Shown here piece after piece: positions 1-4,224 of a stretch of 6,685 nucleotides of DNA. Source of the DNA: Flavobacteriales bacterium (lineage in GTDB: Bacteria; Bacteroidota; Bacteroidia; Flavobacteriales_D; Crocinitomicaceae); NCBI GenBank assembly GCA_947496835.1, contig CANMFV010000059.1, forward strand, positions 1 to 6,685, given 5' to 3'. The notes beneath the pieces are model-generated. The model was given only the letters and a program-made list of their open reading frames with translations, did not search any database and had not been told where the DNA came from. A program made the position numbers and the translations under genes. Position 1 is the stretch's first letter. Each line of letters opens with the position of its first letter.

Positions 1-287
1 AGTTTACTCGGAAGGATATGCAGTTTCTCAAAAACTGTCACCAACTTTTCTTTTCCGGTCGCTTTATCCGTTTCTTTTGCATAACGCATGAACGGCAAGC
101 TCATGATTGGGCCTTTTATGGTTTGAGCTTCTCCCCATTTCGAGCTTACTTCTTGAATGGCTTGTTCTTGCGTAGATTCCCTTTCATAGATGATTCCGCG
201 AATCATAGAGGTTGGAATCAATAAAAGCAGCGCAATGATAACAATGGTTCCAATCTTAAAATAGAGGTTCGATTTTAGCTTATTCAT
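1..287 (-). CDS. creD: CreD-like inner-membrane protein, N-terminal part (cut by window edge)
   Basis: Reading leftwards from an ATG at 287-285 gives 95 open codons that run off the window edge, so the C-terminal part is missing. The product begins MNKLKSNLYFK and has one strong membrane segment at about residues 12-30, followed by RGIIYERESTQ, then EVSSKWGEAQ and KGPIMSLPF. This order (one transmembrane helix, an R-x-x-I/Y-E-R stretch, an SSKWG-x-x-Q block, a GPI-x-x-x-P-F block) is what I recognise as the start of the CreD family of cell-envelope proteins (about 450 residues when complete). In Enterobacteria creD belongs to the CreBC regulon, but its biochemical role is poorly defined, and Bacteroidota copies are usually not next to creBC. 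The gene diverges from the ssb genes to its right. The family call is from recognised motifs, not an alignment. Confidence 0.85.
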   Translation of the reverse strand, partial: MNKLKSNLYFKIGTIVIIALLLLIPTSMIRGIIYERESTQEQAIQEVSSKWGEAQTIKGPIMSLPFMRYAKETDKATGKEKLVTVFEKLHILPSK

Positions 288-526
288 AAGTAGGATTTTT
301 TATCTACAACGAAGGTGCACTTTTTTTATTGTGATTCAAAATATTAGTAAGGCATTCAAAGCATGGACTTAGCGCGATTTTGTCGTTTAGAAGCAACTAA
401 CAATCGAAACTAAGTGACAAACGACCGAATAAAAAATGCATGTGTAAGAAACTTTGCAGAGTCGAATTCAACCAACGAATTGATGAGCGACAAAACTTTT
501 TATTCAACCTTTTTAACAACAAAACA
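288..526. promoter_or_regulatory. Divergent spacer between creD and the ssb run
   Basis: This 239-nt gene-free stretch must hold the promoters of both creD (leftward) and the first ssb gene (rightward). I see no perfect TAnnTTTG element on either strand. The closest rightward match is AAACTTTG near 448-455, without a convincing upstream TTG. A 7-bp inverted repeat, GTCGTTT at 382-388 and AAACGAC at 419-425, lies in the middle with a 30-nt gap, and AACTAA is directly repeated at 395-400 and 408-413. Either could be an operator or chance. An in-frame ATG at 440 would extend the first ssb gene by 29 residues, but that extension does not look like SSB protein. Confidence 0.3.
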
Positions 527-877
527 ATGAATGCATTAAAAAACAAAGTGAATTTGATTGGAAGACTGGGAGCAGAACCAGAAATCGTCAACATGGAATC
601 TGGACGTAAACTCGCACGATTTACCCTAGCAACGAACGAAAACTACAAGAACAAAAATGGTGATTGGCAGTCAATCACTCAGTGGCATACAATCAATGCA
701 TGGGGCAAACTGGCGGAACTGGTTCAAAAAATATTAACTAAGGGACATGAGATTGTATTAGAAGGTAGGTTGGTAAATCAATCGTATGATGGCAAGAATG
801 GTGAAAAACGGTTTACCACGGTAGTGGAAGCATCTGAATTTTTAGTGTTAACGCCAAAAGCAGAAAAACAATCATGA
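527..877 (+). CDS. ssb: Short single-stranded DNA-binding protein, copy 1
   Basis: A 116-residue OB-fold protein of the bacterial SSB family. It opens with the family's first strand (residues 7-20, VNLIGRLGAEPEI), continues with ARFTLATNENY (30-40), the QWHTINAWGKLAE block (52-64; compare the usual T-E-W-H-R-V-x-x-F/W-G-K-L-A-E), GHEIVLEGRLV (73-83) and a last strand near TTVVEASEFLVL (97-108). I chose the ATG at 527 rather than the in-frame ATG at 440, because SSB proteins start just before the first strand and the extra 29 residues are unrelated in character. The protein stops right after the OB fold at PKAEKQS. It therefore lacks both the glycine/glutamine-rich linker and the acidic D-D-D-x-P-F tip through which typical SSBs recruit partner proteins (housekeeping SSBs are about 140-180 residues). 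Its stop codon overlaps the start of the next ssb gene, which suggests translational coupling. Confidence 0.9.
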   Translation: MNALKNKVNLIGRLGAEPEIVNMESGRKLARFTLATNENYKNKNGDWQSITQWHTINAWGKLAELVQKILTKGHEIVLEGRLVNQSYDGKNGEKRFTTVVEASEFLVLTPKAEKQS

Positions 878-1200
878 TGACAAATGACTTGAACCACGTG
901 AATTTAATTGGGAAAGTGAGTTCGCTTCCTAAAATCATGGAATTAGAAAATGGAAAACGCATCGCCAAATTCACCCTATCTACAAAAGAACAGTACCTCG
1001 ATGCAGACGGAAAAACAAAGACGCGTCGCAATTGGCACATGTTAAGTGCTTGGGGAAGATGGGTAAAAGTTTTGGAGGAGTTGGGTGAAGTTGGATCTGA
1101 ACTGGCAATTGAAGGGAAATTGGTCACACGATTCTATCAAACCAATGGACAGCGTAAAATGGTGTCAGAGGTAGAGGTCAACGATATTGTGATTATGTAA
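874..1200 (+). CDS. ssb: Short single-stranded DNA-binding protein, copy 2
   Basis: A second OB-fold SSB paralogue of 108 residues (107 if it starts at the adjacent ATG at 877). Family blocks are HVNLIGKVSSLPKI near the start, GKRIAKFTLSTKEQY, the RNWHMLSAWGRWVK block, SELAIEGKLVTRFY and the closing VSEVEVNDIVIM. It ends within the OB fold's last strand, so there is no linker and no acidic C-terminal tip. The start overlaps the stop of copy 1 in the string ATGATGA (874-880), so ribosomes finishing copy 1 could re-initiate here. It differs clearly from copies 1 and 3 outside the core motifs, so this is an old or fast-diverging duplication rather than a recent tandem repeat. Binding to single-stranded DNA is inferred from the family. 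Whether it makes homomers or mixes with the neighbouring copies cannot be seen. Confidence 0.9.
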   Translation: MMTNDLNHVNLIGKVSSLPKIMELENGKRIAKFTLSTKEQYLDADGKTKTRRNWHMLSAWGRWVKVLEELGEVGSELAIEGKLVTRFYQTNGQRKMVSEVEVNDIVIM

Positions 1201-1220
1201 TAACTTAAAAACCAAAACTT

Positions 1221-1547
1221 ATGAATCCGATACGCAATTATGTGACCCTCATTGGAAATATTGGGAGTCAAACAAAAATCACCGAATTTGACAATGGTCA
1301 ACGGGTAGCGCGTTTTCAGCTAGCAACTCCAAAAAGTCTCCGGAAGAATAATGGAAGGTACACGGCGACTGTGGAATGGCATCGACTTTTTGCATGGGGA
1401 AATATGGCTCAGTTTATTGAGAAATATGGAGAGAAGGGAAAAAAAGTCGCCATCCATGGACGCATGGTACAGCGCACCTACCTAAGCCACGACGGTAAAC
1501 AGCGAAGTTTAAAAGAAGTGGAAGTTCGTCAAATCATAGGCTTGTAA
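1221..1547 (+). CDS. ssb: Short single-stranded DNA-binding protein, copy 3
   Basis: A third SSB paralogue of 108 residues, 20 nt after copy 2 in the same direction. Core blocks are YVTLIGNIGSQTKI (residues 7-20), GQRVARFQLAT, the EWHRLFAWGNMAQF block, KKVAIHGRMVQRTYL and the closing LKEVEVRQIIGL. As in its neighbours, the chain ends with the OB fold and lacks the linker and the acidic protein-interaction tip. The ATG is preceded by an A-rich stretch rather than a Shine-Dalgarno motif, as is normal in Bacteroidota. A strong terminator lies 24 nt past the stop, so the three ssb genes probably form one transcript. The family call is firm. The specific role (repair, recombination, uptake of DNA, or an accessory to the housekeeping SSB) is unknown. 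Confidence 0.9.
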   Translation: MNPIRNYVTLIGNIGSQTKITEFDNGQRVARFQLATPKSLRKNNGRYTATVEWHRLFAWGNMAQFIEKYGEKGKKVAIHGRMVQRTYLSHDGKQRSLKEVEVRQIIGL

Positions 1548-1570
1548 AATCGACCAAACGTGCACGAGAA

Positions 1571-1598
1571 AAAGAGCGACTTTCGGGTCGCTTTTTTT
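1571..1598 (+). terminator. Rho-independent terminator after the ssb run
   Basis: AGCGAC (1575-1580) pairs perfectly with GTCGCT (1587-1592) around the loop TTTCGG and is followed directly by a run of seven T (1592-1598). A-rich sequence on the left can lengthen the stem by pairing with the T run. It lies 24 nt after the third ssb stop and 30 nt before the next start, so it separates the ssb transcript from the DUF2200 unit. The A run on the left could also let it act on the opposite strand. Confidence 0.85.
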
Positions 1599-1627
1599 AT
1601 TTATTTTGTGGATTAGAATTTTACTTA

Positions 1628-1993
1628 ATGAAAACCACACAAGAACACAACGAGAAATTTGTCAAGATGACCTTTGCATCTGTTTATCCGCATTACATCA
1701 ATAAAGTGGAACGAAAAGGAAAAACAAAAGTGGAGTTATTCCAAGTGATTGAATGGCTAACTGGATTTGATGAGGATAAACTGAATGAACTGGCAGCTGA
1801 AAATGTGACGTTTGAAACATTTTTCGAACGTGCGACGCTGCATCCGAATGCACACCTAATTACCGGTGCAATTTGTGGCTATCGTGTGGAGGAATTATTA
1901 AATCCCTTAACGCGAAAAGTACGTTACTTGGATAAATTGGTAGATGAGTTAGCGAATGGAAAATCGATGGATAAAATCTTACGTAAAACATAG
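1628..1993 (+). CDS. DUF2200 family protein
   Basis: A 121-residue soluble protein that I recognise as the DUF2200 family of small cytoplasmic proteins with no established function. The diagnostic stretches are the M-T-F-A-S-V-Y-P-H-Y block (residues 14-23), V-E-R-K-G-K-T-K (27-34), the I-E-W-L-T-G-F-D block (41-48), T-F-E-T-F-F (61-66), H-P-N-A (72-75), L-I-T-G-A-I-C-G-Y-R-V-E-E (77-89) and R-Y-L-D-K-L-V-D-E-L-A-N-G-K (99-112). Length matches the family (about 115-125 residues), so it is complete. It has no signal peptide or membrane segment. It begins 30 nt after the ssb terminator; TATTTTG at 1602-1608 is a near match to the Bacteroidota -7 element and could be its promoter. The next gene starts 3 nt after its stop, so the two are probably co-transcribed. 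Confidence 0.88.
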   Translation: MKTTQEHNEKFVKMTFASVYPHYINKVERKGKTKVELFQVIEWLTGFDEDKLNELAAENVTFETFFERATLHPNAHLITGAICGYRVEELLNPLTRKVRYLDKLVDELANGKSMDKILRKT

Positions 1994-1996
1994 GCG

Positions 1997-2632
1997 ATGA
2001 GAAAAATAGCATTCATTTTAAGTCTTTTAATACTGGCGGCAAGTTGTCAAACGGAACTGTTAAAAACGAAGAAAAAAGTTCAAGTTTCTGAACAGAAAAA
2101 TCCGATGACTCAAACGATTAATGATTCAACCTTTAGTTATGAATTAGTCAATAAAAAATGGATTAGCGTTGCCATCATCAATTCGGCTAATCACTTTTCT
2201 ATGCTTGTAAATCGATTTGATATGAAAGACTCCATTGATTTTGACAAAGAACATATTTCAGCAAAAACACCAGAATTTGAGTGGATGAATAATAAATTTA
2301 TCTGCATAACGACATGGTGGTCGGGTCCATTTTCATCTAGTTTGATTATTCCAGTAAAACGGCGAGCAGAACCTTTTAAGTACTTCGTTAAAGGTATTTT
2401 AACTTCGGATAAATTGAGAAATCAAGTGGTTTTTTCTGAACGTATTTTTGGCAAAGAAAAAATTCAATTTGCGATTGAAAATTTAGAGACCAATAAAAAA
2501 CAATTTGTGGATTGGAAAATCCCTTCGAATCACTCGGAAATGCCTTATTGTGACAGTCTCCGTTTAAAAAACAATCAATTGATTATTTGGAACGCCTCGA
2601 AATCTACATCATTTCCAATAAGCCTGAAATAG
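1997..2632 (+). CDS. Predicted lipoprotein of unknown function
   Basis: I do not recognise this 211-residue protein. The N-terminus (M-R-K, then the hydrophobic run IAFILSLLILAAS, then Cys17) is a lipoprotein signal peptide with the lipobox cysteine at residue 17, so the mature protein should be lipid-anchored in the envelope. The segment at residues 20-40 is polar and lysine-rich, probably a flexible tether. The rest alternates short hydrophobic and polar stretches (for example WISVAIINSANHF, FICITTWWSGPF, SLIIPVKR, LRLKNNQLIIWNAS), which suggests a beta-rich domain. Two adjacent tryptophans (107-108) sit in its centre. It follows the DUF2200 gene by only 3 nt, so co-transcription is likely, but this gives no functional clue. 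No clear terminator follows. Confidence 0.75.
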   Translation: MRKIAFILSLLILAASCQTELLKTKKKVQVSEQKNPMTQTINDSTFSYELVNKKWISVAIINSANHFSMLVNRFDMKDSIDFDKEHISAKTPEFEWMNNKFICITTWWSGPFSSSLIIPVKRRAEPFKYFVKGILTSDKLRNQVVFSERIFGKEKIQFAIENLETNKKQFVDWKIPSNHSEMPYCDSLRLKNNQLIIWNASKSTSFPISLK

Positions 2633-2759
2633 AAAGGTTTTAGAACGGGATTTTTTACCTCATGAAATAGTAAATTCCGGCCATTGCTCTTGAATTTTTT
2701 TCAAAAGTAACCTTAGACATACGCCTATTGCTAATTTTCGATGAATGAAAAAATACGTT

Positions 2760-2795
2760 TTCACAGATAAACAGATGTAAAAGAATCTCTGTGAA
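2760..2795. repeat. 8-bp inverted repeat before the small membrane-protein pair
   Basis: TTCACAGA (2760-2767) and TCTGTGAA (2788-2795) are perfect inverted copies separated by 20 nt, ending 30 nt before the preferred start at 2825. This could be an operator for a dimeric regulator or a weak RNA hairpin in the 5' leader. The spacer also contains ACAGAT (2771-2776), a further partial copy of the half-site. Apart from this, the spacer 2633-2824 shows nothing that I can identify. Confidence 0.35.
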
Positions 2796-2824
2796 TATTA
2801 ATGCCTACCTTACAAAAAAAAACA

Positions 2825-3010
2825 ATGTTCAAAAAAGCTACAACAGCAGATAAATTATTTTTAACGGCGGCAATTCTCTCCTTGGTTTATTCTGAAACTC
2901 TTTTCTTCTCTGGAGCAAAGGAAGATGCTGCATTCGTTGGTTTGTGGGTGCCAAGCATCTTGGCATTTGCCATTTTCTTTAAATTAATTAATCAATCGAA
3001 AAATGTCTGA
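2825..3010 (+). CDS. Small two-helix membrane protein
   Basis: I do not recognise this 61-residue protein. It begins MFKKATTADK and has two membrane segments, at about residues 11-29 (LFLTAAILSLVYSETLFF) and 36-56 (AAFVGLWVPSILAFAIFFK), joined by a short loop with SGAKED. A short basic tail ends in NQSKNV. An in-frame ATG at 2801 would add eight residues (MPTLQKKT); I prefer 2825 because MFKK followed directly by the first helix is the more natural N-terminus, but the choice is not decisive. The last 8 nt overlap the next gene, so the two are almost certainly translated together. Small paired membrane proteins of this type are often accessory subunits of a transporter or enzyme, but no such partner is adjacent. 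Confidence 0.7.
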   Translation: MFKKATTADKLFLTAAILSLVYSETLFFSGAKEDAAFVGLWVPSILAFAIFFKLINQSKNV

Positions 3011-3131
3011 GTTTCTACCATATTTTGCCGGTGTCATCACATTGCTATTTGGCGTAGGCTTTGCTCTAACGACGCTTAGGTCAAACCGAAAGGAAGAGAC
3101 GGAAAAATACCCTTCACAAGAAAAACCCTAA
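3003..3131 (+). CDS. Tiny single-helix membrane protein (42 residues)
   Basis: An open frame of 42 codons from ATG at 3003 to TAA at 3131. The product has one membrane helix at about residues 5-24 (LPYFAGVITLLFGVGFALTT), then a strongly charged tail starting RSNRKEETEK and ending in QEKP. The positive charge right after the helix predicts an N-out, C-in orientation by the positive-inside rule. It overlaps the preceding small gene by 8 nt in another frame (3003-3010), a typical sign of translational coupling and good evidence that this short frame is real. I do not recognise the family. A toxin-like role is conceivable for such a small membrane peptide, but the coupling to another small membrane protein fits an accessory subunit better. 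Confidence 0.65.
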   Translation: MSEFLPYFAGVITLLFGVGFALTTLRSNRKEETEKYPSQEKP

Positions 3132-3141
3132 AATCATCTTG

Positions 3142-3170
3142 AAACTGAAAATCTATTCAGTTTAGTCTTT
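3142..3170 (+). terminator. Possible terminator after the small membrane-protein pair
   Basis: AAACTGAA (3142-3149) and TTCAGTTT (3156-3163) form an 8-bp stem with a 6-nt loop, 10 nt past the stop of the 42-residue gene. The sequence after it (TTTAGTCTTTTGG) is T-rich but interrupted, and the stem is AT-rich, so termination would be weak. Its position right after the gene pair supports the call. Confidence 0.5.
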
Positions 3171-3184
3171 TGGATTTTGTCAAA

Positions 3185-3215
3185 GCACAATGAAGCATTC
3201 TGAATGTCTTTGTGC
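3185..3215. repeat. Imperfect hairpin before the 278-residue membrane-protein gene
   Basis: GCACAA (3185-3190) pairs with TTGTGC (3210-3215), and inside it CATT and AATG (near 3196-3205) can form a second short stem. No T run follows, so it is not a classical terminator. It lies just upstream of a TATATTTG element and could instead be a regulator site. Confidence 0.3.
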
Positions 3216-3234
3216 CCGATCGACTTTATATTTG
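3210..3234 (+). promoter_or_regulatory. Candidate Bacteroidota promoter for the 278-residue membrane-protein gene
   Basis: TATATTTG at 3227-3234 is a perfect match to the Bacteroidota -7 consensus TAnnTTTG. The nearest upstream TTG (3210-3212) gives a spacer of only 14 nt, shorter than the usual 17-21, so the -33 element is weak or absent. Transcription would start near 3240, leaving a leader of about 65 nt. This is the best promoter match that I found in the window and may also drive the downstream fusion gene. Confidence 0.45.
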
Positions 3235-3305
3235 TTTTTTTAAACATTCCCATTGTGTGATTGTTGATTTAAAATACTTAATTTCAACTAATTAAATCAC
3301 CGTAA

Positions 3306-4142
3306 ATGTTCACTGAATCTTTTAAGTCCCTTGTAGAACGAATCACCTTATATTTTGGTATAACGGCCTTCATTGTACATGTTGCGCTCATTTTCTCTAT
3401 AAAGATTGGTTTATTAAACATCCAATATTTTCCCGAAAACTTATTTGGAAATCCTTTTTCCGCACTTTTTTCTCCATTTAGTTCTCTTTTGGTATATGAA
3501 GTGTACCTGTTGATTTACTATTTAAGAATCAGTTACACAAAAAGTGTTGCGAAACAATTAGAAATAATGGCACTGATCTTACTTCGAAATTGTTTCAAGG
3601 ACACTGGACATTTAACGGAAGGACACACTTCTCTTCTAAACAGTGAATTGATTAAGGATCTAACTGGTTTCATTGTCATTCTTGTTCTAGTTTGGCTTTT
3701 TTATCACCTAGATGCCAAGCGAAGTGAAATTAAACAAGAAATGAGTCAACAATTCATTAACTTGAAAGAACGGTTAGCGGTTTTTCTGATGATTGTATTT
3801 TTTGGACTTTCGATTTTTTCCTTTTCTACATGGATTGGTGACCTTATTCAATTTTCAACAAATAAAATTTCTTTAGGTGATCCTTCTCATATTTTTTACA
3901 CGGAGTTTTTTACGTTGTTAACTTTTGTGGATGTCTTACTACTTTTAAGTAGTGCCCGTCATATGAAAAATACTATCCTGGTGATCCGGAATTCAGGGTA
4001 CGTCTTGGCTACATTTTTGACAAGAATATCATTTTCATTGGAGGGGTGGGAGCGAATCATTACCATCATTCTTGGAGCCTTGGTTGCCGTTTTCATTTTA
4101 TGGATAAGTCGAAGGAGCGTCTTCATACAACGCGTTGATTAA
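3306..4142 (+). CDS. Polytopic membrane protein of unknown function, next to the retinal/rhodopsin module
   Basis: A 278-residue protein that I cannot assign to a named family. Hydrophobic segments at about residues 14-36, 53-73, 118-134, 157-175, 197-217, 229-246 and 251-267 suggest six or seven membrane helices. Between the second and third is a polar region (75-117) with an amphipathic stretch KQLEIMALILLRNCFKD. After the third is a charged segment (LDAKRSEIKQEMSQQ) that could be a short cytoplasmic helix. Other notable stretches are ENLFGNPFSALFSPFSS (44-60), FVDVLLLLSSARHMK (207-221) and VIRNSGYVLATFLTRISF (226-243). There is no signal peptide and no obvious nucleotide-binding or catalytic motif. 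It lies 82 nt upstream of the CrtY-Blh fusion in the same direction with no clear terminator between them, so read-through is possible. A role in phototrophy is only a positional inference; it could equally be an unrelated membrane protein. Confidence 0.8.
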   Translation: MFTESFKSLVERITLYFGITAFIVHVALIFSIKIGLLNIQYFPENLFGNPFSALFSPFSSLLVYEVYLLIYYLRISYTKSVAKQLEIMALILLRNCFKDTGHLTEGHTSLLNSELIKDLTGFIVILVLVWLFYHLDAKRSEIKQEMSQQFINLKERLAVFLMIVFFGLSIFSFSTWIGDLIQFSTNKISLGDPSHIFYTEFFTLLTFVDVLLLLSSARHMKNTILVIRNSGYVLATFLTRISFSLEGWERIITIILGALVAVFILWISRRSVFIQRVD

Positions 4143-4177
4143 ATCAATAGATTTACAAAACGGAAGATTCACCGAAC

Positions 4178-4204
4178 ATTAGGTAATTACTTTTTGTTCC
4201 TAAT
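4178..4204. repeat. Inverted repeat just before the crtY-blh start
   Basis: ATTAGG (4178-4183) and CCTAAT (4199-4204) are perfect inverted copies with a 15-nt T-rich loop, ending 20 nt before the TTG start. It could be an operator or a weak leader hairpin. TACTTTTTG (4188-4196) and TATATTTT (4213-4220) are near matches to the -7 element, but the second is only 4 nt from the start codon. A separate promoter for the fusion gene is therefore possible but unproven. Confidence 0.3.
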
Positions 4205-4224
4205 CAATAAAATATATTTTTCGA

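Noticed and set aside
18..224. 68-codon rightward open frame at the left edge
   Set aside because: It lies entirely over the leftward creD gene, whose product has recognisable family motifs; the rightward product (rich in F, R and H) looks like an antisense shadow.
440..526. Extension of the first ssb gene to the ATG at 440
   Set aside because: The added 29 residues do not resemble SSB sequence, while the ATG at 527 places the first OB strand at the usual distance from the N-terminus.
527..1547. SSB cluster as evidence of a prophage, plasmid or integrative element
   Set aside because: No integrase, transposase, relaxase, phage structural gene, attachment site or terminal repeat is visible nearby, and flanking genes look chromosomal.
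2657..2797. Leftward open frame of about 45 codons ending in a basic and amphipathic stretch (K-K-I-Q-E-Q-W-P-E-F)
   Set aside because: No convincing start codon (only a GTG near its middle), no recognised family, and its upstream part coincides with the inverted repeat. I could not support it as a gene or gene remnant.
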